Part shown: positions 7,939 through 14,956 of the stretch, in pieces
Layout: every line of letters begins with the position of its first letter
How positions within the stretch are numbered: the stretch's first letter is position 1
Assembly: GCA_043813955.1 (NCBI GenBank)
Contig: JBDRKN010000030.1
Span: 1-19,018, forward strand
Direction: 5' to 3'
DNA from: JBDRKN01 sp043813955
GTDB taxonomy: Bacteria; Patescibacteriota; Patescibacteriia; Patescibacteriales; Patescibacteriaceae
Length of the DNA: 19,018 nucleotides
Program-made: the position numbers and the translations under genes
Notes under the pieces: generated by a model
Database searches by the model: none
Told to the model about the DNA's origin: nothing
Seen by the model: only the letters and a program-made list of their open reading frames with translations

Positions 7939-7943
7939 GGGAG
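7939..7943 (+). promoter_or_regulatory. Shine-Dalgarno sequence GGGAG
   Basis: GGGAG lies 6 nt before the ATG at 7950 and fixes that start over the in-frame TTG-type start at 7845. It is the only strong ribosome binding site among the complete genes in this window. Confidence 0.75.
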
Positions 7944-7949
7944 AATATA

Positions 7950-8801
7950 ATGAAAAAGCTAATTATTTTCACGATTTTGGTATTTATTGCAATATTTGCT
8001 GTAGCGCAAAGCAGTCCTAAATTAGATACTTCTTTTATAAGAGGAAACTTGCAAATAAAAGTAATTATTTCTAAAACTGAGCAAGATCAATTTGAATTGC
8101 AAAACAAAACAGACGGAATTTTTCCTGATCAGCAACTAAAAGAATTAATGGCCAAAGGCAAAATAAAAATGGTTGAAACTAAAAAAAATATTCCTGTTTG
8201 CTTATTGCCATTAGTAGAAACTGAATTAGCAGAGAAAGAAACAGAATATCTTATGAAAAACAAAAAAATAACCAAAGGAACAAGCCAGATTAAAATTAAA
8301 AAAGAAAATCAAAAAATTAATTGGGCTTATTCTGTCCTTTGGATCTTCCTTCCATTTATCTGTATTATAATAGTTGCTTTTATAAGCAGAAAAAAAGAAG
8401 ATGGACAAAGAAAATTTATTATATTCTCATTAAGCACAATTGCTGTAATATGTATTGCTATAATTATTGGAAAGTATATTGGAATATATATTGGATGGAA
8501 TACTGGATTGTTTGCCGGATTGATGATTGGAGGGTTAGCTGGCTGGATTGTAGGAACGGTAACCGGAAAGCTGATTGGAAAGTCTTACAAAGAGTTTGTC
8601 GCAGTGCTGGCCGGAGGGTTTGCCGGAATGCTAGCCGGAGGGTTTGCAGGAGGGCTGGCCGGATATTTTGCTGAAACGCTGGTAGAATTTGAGATAAGCC
8701 ATAATATACTATGGCACTATGTATTATTATACGCTGGAGTATGTTTATTGGGATTATTCCTTAGAAAAATAAAAACATCCAAAGTTGATAAAGTAACTTG
8801 A
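7950..8801 (+). CDS. Secreted/membrane protein with glycine-zipper repeat, unknown function
   Basis: Not recognised. The 283 residues begin with a Sec signal peptide (MKKLIIFTILVFIAIFAVA, likely cut before Q20). An extracytoplasmic domain follows at about 21-125, then several helices near 126-145, 155-173, 175-203, 217-245 and 252-271. Residues 178-241 are rich in small-residue GxxxG spacing and contain an 8-residue repeat, LAGGFAGM / LAGGFAGG / LAGYFAET (220-243), encoded by near-identical 24-bp DNA units. Glycine zippers pack helices tightly and occur in pore formers, channels and envelope proteins. It is monocistronic, divergent from pilT, with a promoter, a real Shine-Dalgarno and its own terminator. 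A channel or envelope-structure role is plausible but unproven. Confidence 0.8.
   Translation: MKKLIIFTILVFIAIFAVAQSSPKLDTSFIRGNLQIKVIISKTEQDQFELQNKTDGIFPDQQLKELMAKGKIKMVETKKNIPVCLLPLVETELAEKETEYLMKNKKITKGTSQIKIKKENQKINWAYSVLWIFLPFICIIIVAFISRKKEDGQRKFIIFSLSTIAVICIAIIIGKYIGIYIGWNTGLFAGLMIGGLAGWIVGTVTGKLIGKSYKEFVAVLAGGFAGMLAGGFAGGLAGYFAETLVEFEISHNILWHYVLLYAGVCLLGLFLRKIKTSKVDKVT
8607..8678 (+). repeat. 24-bp in-frame tandem repeat, about three units
   Basis: Units start at 8607, 8631 and 8655. Units 1 and 2 agree at 20 of 24 positions (both contain GCCGGAGGGTTTGC); unit 3 keeps the first nine bases and the reading phase. The repeat encodes the glycine-zipper octads and is more GC-rich than its surroundings, suggesting fairly recent duplication. 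Confidence 0.8.
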
Positions 8802-8809
8802 TTAAAATG

Positions 8810-8845
8810 ATAATCGCGTCTCAAAAACGGCGCGGTTATTTTATT
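8810..8845 (+). terminator. Rho-independent terminator after the glycine-zipper gene
   Basis: ATAATCGCG (8810-8818) pairs with CGCGGTTAT (8831-8839), with one G-U pair, around a 12-nt loop. TTTATTT follows. It lies 8 nt after the stop codon. Confidence 0.7.
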
Positions 8846-9097
8846 TGATTTGATTAAAAAACACTGTGCTTGCTAAAAATCATCTTTTATGATAATCTAA
8901 AAGCATAAAATTTAAACAATAATTTTCCGATTGCATTGAATGGGTTGATAGCTATAGAATACTGATGATTTACCTTAAGATTAAACAAAATTCCGTGAAA
9001 TCTTCTACAATAAACTTCCACTTAACTGAACACATTTACTATTCTTTAAACAGCATAATTTTAATGCTGTAATTTACCTATTTCTTTCAACTGCTTA
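8846..9097 (+). other. Non-coding leader region upstream of rny
   Basis: About 250 nt without a convincing gene. A weak promoter candidate is TTGCAT (8931-8936), 16-bp spacer, TATAGA (8953-8958). A small hairpin, CAGCAT / ATGCTG, lies about 30-45 nt before the rny start. Nothing else stands out. Confidence 0.35.
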
Positions 9098-10642
9098 ATG
9101 CAATGGATAGCCAAAACTATGCCTTATTTTGATTATGTGATTTATGCTGTTTTGCTAGCTGCCGGATTGCTCATCGGCTATTGGATACGCAGACAAAGAG
9201 CTTTGTCAAAAGTTGATAGCGCTGAAGCAAAGGCAGATAAAATCCTTACAGCTGCCAAAACTAAGGAAAAACAGATTCTCTTGGGAGCTCAGGAAAAAAC
9301 ATTAAAAATCATTGAAGACACTAAAAATGAAATTAGCAAAAACAAGCAGGAAGTCAACCAAGCAAAAATGAAATTAGAAAAGCGTGAAAACCTGTTTTCA
9401 CAAAAGCTCTTAGAACTTCAGGACAAGCAGACTGCCATGTATGAAAAAGTAAATAAAATTGAAGAAGCTAAAGAAAAAATCAAGGAAATCAGGCAGGAGC
9501 AGCTTAAAAAATTAGAACAAATTGCCAAAATGAATCAGGAGGAAGCGCAAAAAGTATTATTTAAGAATATTGAAAAAGACAACCAGGAAGTTTTACTTTC
9601 AAGAATTAAAAAGCTTGAACAGGAAACAACTGAGGCTATTGAAGAAAAAACCAGGAATTTGATAACCACTGCCATGCAAAGGCTTGCTTCAAGCATTGCC
9701 GCAGAAATCACCACTACTAACCTAGATCTTCCTAATGATGAAATGAAGGGACGAATTATCGGACGCGAAGGAAGAAACATTAAAGCTATTGAAGCTCTGA
9801 CAGGCGTGGAAATCATTGTTGATGATATTCCCAATGTTATCACTATTTCCGGCTTTTCAGGAATCAGGCGCCATGTGGCTAAAAGAGCCCTTGAGTATTT
9901 AATCAAGGACGGGCGCATTCATCCAACTAAAATTGAGGGCGCAGTAGAGCAGGCTAAAAAAGATATAGCCCTTGATATTAAAAAAGTCGGAGAAGACGCT
10001 CTTTACGAGCTTGGTATCACTGGCTTTGAACCTAAATTAGTACAAATTTTAGGAAGGCTTAAATACCGCACCAGCTATGGCCAAAATGCGCTTAAGCACA
10101 GCGTTGAGGTAGCCCATTTATCAGGATTATTAGCAGAAGAGCTTGGATCTGATCCAGTTGTAGCCAAAAAGGCTGGCTTGTTTCATGATATTGGAAAGTC
10201 TGTAGACCATGAAGTCCAGGGCAACCACCCTGAAATCGGAGGCCAGATTGGCAAAAAGTTTGGTTTGTCTGACGAGATTATTGATGCTATTGAAAACCAC
10301 CACGAAGACCAGCCAAAAAGTTTAACAACTATTATTGTTAAAACTGCTGACGCTATTTCCTCTTCCAGGCCTGGAGCAAGGCATGACAGCTTTGAAAAGT
10401 ATATCCAAAGGCTTGAAGAGCTGGAAAGGCTTGCTGAAAGCTTTGATGGAGTTGAAAAAACCTATGCTATTCAAGCTGGCAGAGAAGTAAGGGTATTTGT
10501 CAAGCCAGAAGACATTACAGATTTAGAATGCTATAATCTAGCTAAAGAAATTGCTCAAAAAATTGAAAATGAGCTCAAGTATCCTGGTGAAATTAAAGTT
10601 AATCTTGTAAGAGAGCTTAGGGTAATTGAATATGCTAAATAA
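9098..10642 (+). CDS. rny: Ribonuclease Y
   Basis: Membrane-anchored endoribonuclease that starts bulk mRNA decay. The 514 residues match the family. Order: N-terminal transmembrane helix (about 12-29, ending in RRQR), a long charged coiled coil (about 38-200), a KH RNA-binding domain with GRIIGREGRNIK (218-229) and VDDIPNVITISGF, then the HD metal-dependent phosphodiesterase domain with HSVEVAH (334-340), catalytic H363-D364 in LFHDIGK, and KTADAISSSRPGARHD (415-430). All key residues are present. An alternative ATG at 9119 (MPYFDYV) is equally possible because neither has a Shine-Dalgarno. A lipoprotein gene follows after 4 nt, and RNase J lies 2.4 kb downstream on the same strand. Confidence 0.96.
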   Translation: MQWIAKTMPYFDYVIYAVLLAAGLLIGYWIRRQRALSKVDSAEAKADKILTAAKTKEKQILLGAQEKTLKIIEDTKNEISKNKQEVNQAKMKLEKRENLFSQKLLELQDKQTAMYEKVNKIEEAKEKIKEIRQEQLKKLEQIAKMNQEEAQKVLFKNIEKDNQEVLLSRIKKLEQETTEAIEEKTRNLITTAMQRLASSIAAEITTTNLDLPNDEMKGRIIGREGRNIKAIEALTGVEIIVDDIPNVITISGFSGIRRHVAKRALEYLIKDGRIHPTKIEGAVEQAKKDIALDIKKVGEDALYELGITGFEPKLVQILGRLKYRTSYGQNALKHSVEVAHLSGLLAEELGSDPVVAKKAGLFHDIGKSVDHEVQGNHPEIGGQIGKKFGLSDEIIDAIENHHEDQPKSLTTIIVKTADAISSSRPGARHDSFEKYIQRLEELERLAESFDGVEKTYAIQAGREVRVFVKPEDITDLECYNLAKEIAQKIENELKYPGEIKVNLVRELRVIEYAK

Positions 10643-10646
10643 TCAT

Positions 10647-10973
10647 ATGAAAAAACTATTATTAATCCTCTTAATCGCTTGTTTTGTTTTAGTGGGATGT
10701 AATAAAAACGAAGAAAAACAAAGCAACCCGTCTGAAACAAATATTGGCAAGCTTACATTTGAGTATTACCTGGATTATGCTGATGGAGAATGCGACAGCA
10801 TTTCTGACTGTAATAAAATAGAATATGGATGCGGCAAAATCGTGTGTACTGGAGATCCAGAGCAGTATAAAGATATGAATACTGACTGCAGTATTGAGGA
10901 AAACCATCCTGCTAGCCAGGGATACAAATGCGGATGCGTGCCAAATGAATATAAGTGCGGCTGGATAAAATAA
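10647..10973 (+). CDS. Small cysteine-rich lipoprotein
   Basis: A 108-residue protein with a lipoprotein signal peptide: MKKLLLILLIACFVLVGC, lipobox LVGC with the lipidated cysteine at C18. The mature part holds eight more cysteines in the order GEC, DC, GC, VC, DC, KC, GC, KC, ending CGWIK. The even number and clustering suggest a compact disulphide-bonded domain outside the membrane. It resembles what has been called an eight-cysteine-cluster domain, but I give that name only tentatively. The start at 10647 is preferred over 10626 because the latter lies inside rny and would break the signal peptide. It begins 4 nt after the rny stop and probably shares its transcript. Function unknown. Confidence 0.82.
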   Translation: MKKLLLILLIACFVLVGCNKNEEKQSNPSETNIGKLTFEYYLDYADGECDSISDCNKIEYGCGKIVCTGDPEQYKDMNTDCSIEENHPASQGYKCGCVPNEYKCGWIK

Positions 10974-11007
10974 TTAACCAGAATTAGCTAAAAATCATTA
11001 ACAGGGG

Positions 11008-11036
11008 TTTACAAATCCAAAACTCTGTGCTATACT
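11008..11036 (+). promoter_or_regulatory. Promoter of the peptide-binding protein gene
   Basis: TTTACA (11008-11013), 17-bp spacer, TATACT (11031-11036) preceded by TGC (extended -10). Predicted start near 11043, leaving a leader of about 84 nt before the ATG at 11127. Confidence 0.7.
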
Positions 11037-11101
11037 TTAATTAGTTAATATCCTCATTAATGTTAAATACTATCCTCTTTTAATTATTTTAGTTAATTTT
11101 A

Positions 11102-11124
11102 TTGCTTTTTTAAGCAAGATTTTT
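11102..11124 (+). promoter_or_regulatory. Terminator-like hairpin directly before the start codon
   Basis: TTGCTT (11102-11107) pairs with AAGCAA (11112-11117) around a T4 loop, followed by GA and five T, ending 2 nt before the ATG. It could be an attenuator or a translation-control hairpin. The stem is short and AT-rich, so chance is a real alternative. Confidence 0.35.
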
Positions 11125-11126
11125 GT

Positions 11127-12884
11127 ATGATAATGCGCAAAAAACCAAAAACAGGCCAATATAATGGCAATAATCTAGATAAAAAGCTAGTTTCTAATTT
11201 AGCTAAGTCCAGAATACCAAGCTTTAAACAGTTAAAATATATTAATAAATATTTAAACAATATAGAGCTTATAATCCTCTATGTTGCTATTATTATCTTT
11301 GCAATAGGCATTGTATTTGTAGGAGCAAAGTTTTACAACCAAAACTTGGAAGTCCAGCCAGAAACAGGAGGCAAATATATTGAGGGCATGGTAGGATCTC
11401 CAAAATATATTAACCCTTTGTATTCCAGTCTAAATGACGTTGATGCTGATATTTCCAGCTTAATATATTCTTCATTATTTAAAAGAGATATTCATGGATA
11501 TTTAACGCCTGATTTAGTAACTGATTACAAAGTAAGCCCAGACCAAAAAAGCTATACTATAGCTATAAGGGATGATGTTAAATGGCATAATGGAGAAGAT
11601 TTAACTGTTGATGATGTTGTTTTTACAATTAACAGCTTTAAAAATATTCAATACAAATCTCCTTTAAGATATATATTTAACGGAGTAGACGCTGACAAAA
11701 TCAATGACAATACTATTCAATTTATATTAAAAGAGCCTTATGCGCCATTTATGGAATTTCTTACTTTTGGCATTATGCCTCAAAGCCTGTGGCAGGATGT
11801 TTCTCCTGATAATATGACCTTGGCTGAATTAAATCTTAAGCCAGTGGGTTCTGGACCTTACAAATTCAAAGTCTTTGAAAAAGACAAAAATGGGAATATA
11901 AAAGACTATACTTTAGAGGCTAATAAAGACTATTATGAACAAGCGCCTTATTTAAAAGAAATTGTTTTTAAATTCTTTGTAAGCCAGGAAGAAATGCTTG
12001 CTGTGTTGAATAATAATAAGATTGATGCTGTAAGCTACATGCCTCTGGCATATCAAGAAGATATTATTGCTCCTAATTCCTTTAACTTCCATCAATTATC
12101 ATGGCCATGGATTACTGGATTATTCTTTTCAGGCAAACAGTCATATAATTTAGATGCTAGAAAAGCTCTGGCCTATGCTATTAACAAAACAGAGCTTGTG
12201 CAAGAGGCTTTAAACAGCCAGGCTCAGGTAATTGACAGCCCAATACTGTCAAACAGCTTTGCTTACAGTAATGAGATTAGCAAATATTCATATAATCCTG
12301 CTAAAGCTAAAGAGCTTTTAACAAAACTTGGCTACAAGCTAACTGATGATAAAAAATGGATGGCCAAGAACAAGAAAATCTTTACAATTGACATTACTGT
12401 AGCTGATGATGACCTAAACATGACAATAGCAGCTAAATTAGCTGAATACTGGGAAGCTGTTGGCATTAAGACTGTAATTAAATCTGTGCCTAGCCGTGAT
12501 TTACAGGCCATGGCCCAATCTGGCAATTTTGTTGCAATGCTTTATGGCTACAAAGACTTAATTAATCCTGATCCATATTCATTCTGGCATTCTTCACAGC
12601 GTGAATCTATGAATATTGCTGATTATTCTAATAATAAAGTAGATAGCCTGCTGGAAGCAGCTAGGATTAATAATAATTTAGAAGCAAGAAAAGCAAATTA
12701 TGCTGAATTTCAAAAAATAATTACTAAAGAACTGCCTATTATCTTTCTATACAGCTCTAATTACACATATATTCAAAACAAGCGCATCAAAGGATTTGAT
12801 ACAGATGGCATTAATAATCCATCAGACCGCTTCTCAAACATAACTAATTGGTATACTAAAGAAAACAAAAAATTTAATCCCTAA
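11127..12884 (+). CDS. Membrane-anchored peptide ABC transporter substrate-binding protein (SBP_bac_5 family)
   Basis: OppA/DppA-type solute-binding protein of 585 residues. A basic cytoplasmic tail of about 45 residues precedes one transmembrane helix (about 46-67), so the binding domain is tethered by a helix rather than by a lipid. Family landmarks are GSPKYINPLYSS near 90-101, the SYTIAIRDDVKWHNGEDLTVDDVVF segment near 145-170 (with the typical W-H-N/D-G), PVGSGPYKF, and a repeat-lobe segment RKALAYAINKTEL. It should bind oligopeptides or similar solutes outside the membrane and pass them to an ABC permease, but no permease or ATPase gene is in the window. It has its own promoter and ends exactly one base before tRNA-Leu. 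Start could be ATG 11127 or 11133. Confidence 0.92.
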   Translation: MIMRKKPKTGQYNGNNLDKKLVSNLAKSRIPSFKQLKYINKYLNNIELIILYVAIIIFAIGIVFVGAKFYNQNLEVQPETGGKYIEGMVGSPKYINPLYSSLNDVDADISSLIYSSLFKRDIHGYLTPDLVTDYKVSPDQKSYTIAIRDDVKWHNGEDLTVDDVVFTINSFKNIQYKSPLRYIFNGVDADKINDNTIQFILKEPYAPFMEFLTFGIMPQSLWQDVSPDNMTLAELNLKPVGSGPYKFKVFEKDKNGNIKDYTLEANKDYYEQAPYLKEIVFKFFVSQEEMLAVLNNNKIDAVSYMPLAYQEDIIAPNSFNFHQLSWPWITGLFFSGKQSYNLDARKALAYAINKTELVQEALNSQAQVIDSPILSNSFAYSNEISKYSYNPAKAKELLTKLGYKLTDDKKWMAKNKKIFTIDITVADDDLNMTIAAKLAEYWEAVGIKTVIKSVPSRDLQAMAQSGNFVAMLYGYKDLINPDPYSFWHSSQRESMNIADYSNNKVDSLLEAARINNNLEARKANYAEFQKIITKELPIIFLYSSNYTYIQNKRIKGFDTDGINNPSDRFSNITNWYTKENKKFNP

Positions 12885-12968
12885 GCCTGAGTGGTGGAAT
12901 TGGTAGACACGCAGCGTTCAGGGCGCTGTGGGCTTCGGTCCGTGAGGGTTCAACTCCCTCCTTAGGCA
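12885..12968 (+). tRNA. tRNA-Leu (anticodon CAG)
   Basis: An 84-nt class II tRNA. Acceptor GCCTGAG (12885-12891) pairs with CTTAGGC (12961-12967), followed by discriminator A. The D-arm region has GAATTGGTAGAC, and the anticodon stem CAGCG/CGCTG encloses loop TTCAGGG with anticodon CAG. A variable arm with TTCG loop and the T arm GAGGG-TTCAACT-CCCTC follow. The 3' CCA is not encoded. It starts at the base after the upstream TAA, so it is likely co-transcribed and released by RNase P cleavage at the end of the coding region. Confidence 0.96.
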
Positions 12969-13063
12969 CTAATAGCATTAATTTGTTATTCCTCATAAAA
13001 AATTAATAGTTTTACAAGACAAATTTATTTTTGCTGTGTAAAACTATACTAGAAAGAAAAATT

Positions 13064-14815
13064 ATGATAACTAAGTATCAACCTAGAAAAAGACCTGTTA
13101 ACACTGGTCCAGTAAAAACATTTACTGACAAAACAACAGGCAAGAAATTAAGAGTCGCAGTATTGGGAGGCATGGAAGAAGTCGGCCGCAATATGACTTT
13201 GTTAGAATATGATAAAGAAATCATTATCATTGACATGGGATTACAGTTCCCAGACGAAGACATGTATGGCATTGATTACATTATTCCTAATATTGAGTAT
13301 TTAAAAGGCAAAGAAAGCTGGGTCAAGGGTGTTTTAATCACCCATGGCCACTATGACCATATTGGCGGTATTCCGCACATTATGGGCAAAATTGGCAATC
13401 CGCCCATGTTTATGGGCAAAATGACTGCCGGCCTGATTCAAAAAAGAGCTAAGGAGTATAATAAATGCCCTAGGCTTAATATTAGCCAGATTGACGAAAC
13501 ATCTAGAGTACAGCTGGGCAAGAATTTTAGAATTGAATTTTTAAGAGTAAATCATTCTATTCCAGACTGCTTTGCAATGATTATACATACTCCAGTTGGA
13601 ACCGTAATCCATACAGGAGACTTTAAGATTGACTATTCTCCAGTTAATGACAAGCCTGCTGACCTTAACCGCATTGCTAAAATCGGCAGTAACGGCGTGC
13701 TCTTGCTTATGTCTGACTCTACTGACGCCACTGAGCCTGGCTATCAGATATCTGAGTCTGCTATTGGCGAAGAAATGTATAACTATTTTGAGAACATTAA
13801 CGGCCGTATTATTATCGGCACCTTTGCTTCTCAATTAAGCCGTGTGCAAAAGCTTTTGGAAAGCGCCCAAAGGCTTGGCAGAAAAGTCTCTCTGCAGGGC
13901 CGCAGCATGAATGATAATGTGGAAATTGCACACCAAATCGGCTATCTTAAATTTAATCCCAAGCTATTAATTCATGACAATGAATTAAACAGACTGCCTG
14001 ATAAAAAAATCATGATTATTGGCACTGGAGCTCAGGGGGAAAACAATGCCTTTTTAATGAAAGCTGTGACTAATGAGCATAAGACTATAAGGATCAAAAA
14101 AGGAGATACTGTAATCTTCTCCTCCTCTGTTATTCCTGGCAATGAACGCAGCATTCAGAACCTTAGGGACATAATTGCGCGCCAGGGCGCCAAAGTAATC
14201 CACTACAAAATGCTTGACGTCCATGCTGGCGGGCATGCTAAGCAGGAAGACCTTAAGCTCATGATGCGCTTGTTAAAGCCTAAATACTTTATGCCTGTTG
14301 AAGCCAACCATTATATGCTTCAGGCTCATGCTGAATTAGCTATGCAGGTTGGTGTTCCAGAATCTAACATATTTATACCAGATAATGGCCAGGTTGTTGA
14401 GCTTGGCTTAAAAGGAAAATACACCTATGCTAAAATGACCATGGAAAAATTGCCTTCTGATTATGTTATGGTAGACGGGCTTGGCGTTGGCGATGTATCT
14501 AATATTGTTTTGCGCGACAGAAAAGCCATGGCAGAGGACGGCATGATTGTGGTAATTACGACTATTGACTCTAAAACCGGAGATTTGATCGGCAGTCCTG
14601 ATATTATTTCCCGAGGCTTTGTCTATATGAAGGAGAATAAGGAATTGATTCAGAATACCAGAATTAGAATCAAAAAAATTGTTAAAGACAGGCCTAAGCC
14701 AAATATTATTGATGACGATTATATTAAAAATAAAGTTAGAAATGACATTGGCCAATTCTTATTTAACAAAACCAAGCGAAGGCCAATGGTTCTTCCCGTG
14801 GTTATTAAGGTATAG
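13064..14815 (+). CDS. rnj: Ribonuclease J (metallo-beta-lactamase / beta-CASP)
   Basis: Dual 5'-to-3' exo- and endoribonuclease of mRNA decay and rRNA maturation. The 583 residues fit RNase J. Order: a short basic tail (YQPRKRP), a metallo-beta-lactamase core with VAVLGGMEEVGRN (31-43) and the zinc motif HGHYDH (94-99), further ligands in VNHSIPD and HTGDFK, a beta-CASP domain with DSTDA, GTFASQLSRV and GRSMNDN, the LDVHAGGHAKQED histidines, and the C-terminal RNase J domain ending LPVVIKV. The start at 13064 (MITKYQ) is preferred over a TTG at 13031. A TATACT at 13045-13050 may be a -10 but has no good -35, so read-through from the tRNA unit is likely. A terminator follows. Confidence 0.95.
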   Translation: MITKYQPRKRPVNTGPVKTFTDKTTGKKLRVAVLGGMEEVGRNMTLLEYDKEIIIIDMGLQFPDEDMYGIDYIIPNIEYLKGKESWVKGVLITHGHYDHIGGIPHIMGKIGNPPMFMGKMTAGLIQKRAKEYNKCPRLNISQIDETSRVQLGKNFRIEFLRVNHSIPDCFAMIIHTPVGTVIHTGDFKIDYSPVNDKPADLNRIAKIGSNGVLLLMSDSTDATEPGYQISESAIGEEMYNYFENINGRIIIGTFASQLSRVQKLLESAQRLGRKVSLQGRSMNDNVEIAHQIGYLKFNPKLLIHDNELNRLPDKKIMIIGTGAQGENNAFLMKAVTNEHKTIRIKKGDTVIFSSSVIPGNERSIQNLRDIIARQGAKVIHYKMLDVHAGGHAKQEDLKLMMRLLKPKYFMPVEANHYMLQAHAELAMQVGVPESNIFIPDNGQVVELGLKGKYTYAKMTMEKLPSDYVMVDGLGVGDVSNIVLRDRKAMAEDGMIVVITTIDSKTGDLIGSPDIISRGFVYMKENKELIQNTRIRIKKIVKDRPKPNIIDDDYIKNKVRNDIGQFLFNKTKRRPMVLPVVIKV

Positions 14816-14838
14816 TACAATTGAATAAAATTATATGG

Positions 14839-14870
14839 AAAAACAACCCCTTATGGGGTTGTTTTTGGTT
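14839..14870 (+). terminator. Strong rho-independent terminator after RNase J
   Basis: A perfect 12-bp stem, AAAAACAACCCC (14839-14850) with GGGGTTGTTTTT (14855-14866), around a TTAT tetraloop, 23 nt after the RNase J stop; the T-rich 3' arm and following GGTT complete it. Confidence 0.88.
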
Positions 14871-14881
14871 TGGAGATAAAT

Positions 14882-14935
14882 ATATTACAATGCCATTGCA
14901 ATATATTTAAGTATATGATATAATTACATTGTAAT
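14882..14935. repeat. Two inverted repeats on the second ATPase promoter
   Basis: ATATTACAATG (14882-14892) and CATTGCAATAT (14894-14904) form an 11-bp inverted repeat with one mismatch and a single-base centre. ATTACA-T-TGTAAT (14923-14935) overlaps the end of the -10 and repeats the same ATTACA/TGTAAT core. Together they flank and cover the promoter, as expected for operator sites. Confidence 0.6.
14896..14924 (+). promoter_or_regulatory. Promoter of the second AAA_14/DUF4143 ATPase
   Basis: TTGCAA (14896-14901), 17-bp spacer, perfect TATAAT (14919-14924) preceded by TGA (extended -10). The -35 lies in the right arm of the first inverted repeat. Predicted start near 14931, about 26 nt before the ATG at 14957; no Shine-Dalgarno is seen. 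Confidence 0.65.
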
Positions 14936-14956
14936 ATAATTAATCTTATTAATCCT

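Noticed and set aside
7845..7949. N-terminal extension of the glycine-zipper protein
   Set aside because: It would bury the signal peptide and overlap the promoter; the GGGAG site fixes the start at 7950.
8321..8674. 117-residue frame inside the glycine-zipper gene
   Set aside because: Trp/Arg/Cys-rich shadow of the repeat in another frame; the frame with the signal peptide, Shine-Dalgarno and membrane segments is the real one.
13541..14755. Antisense frames within the RNase J gene
   Set aside because: They mirror a well-conserved coding region and show no recognisable protein features.
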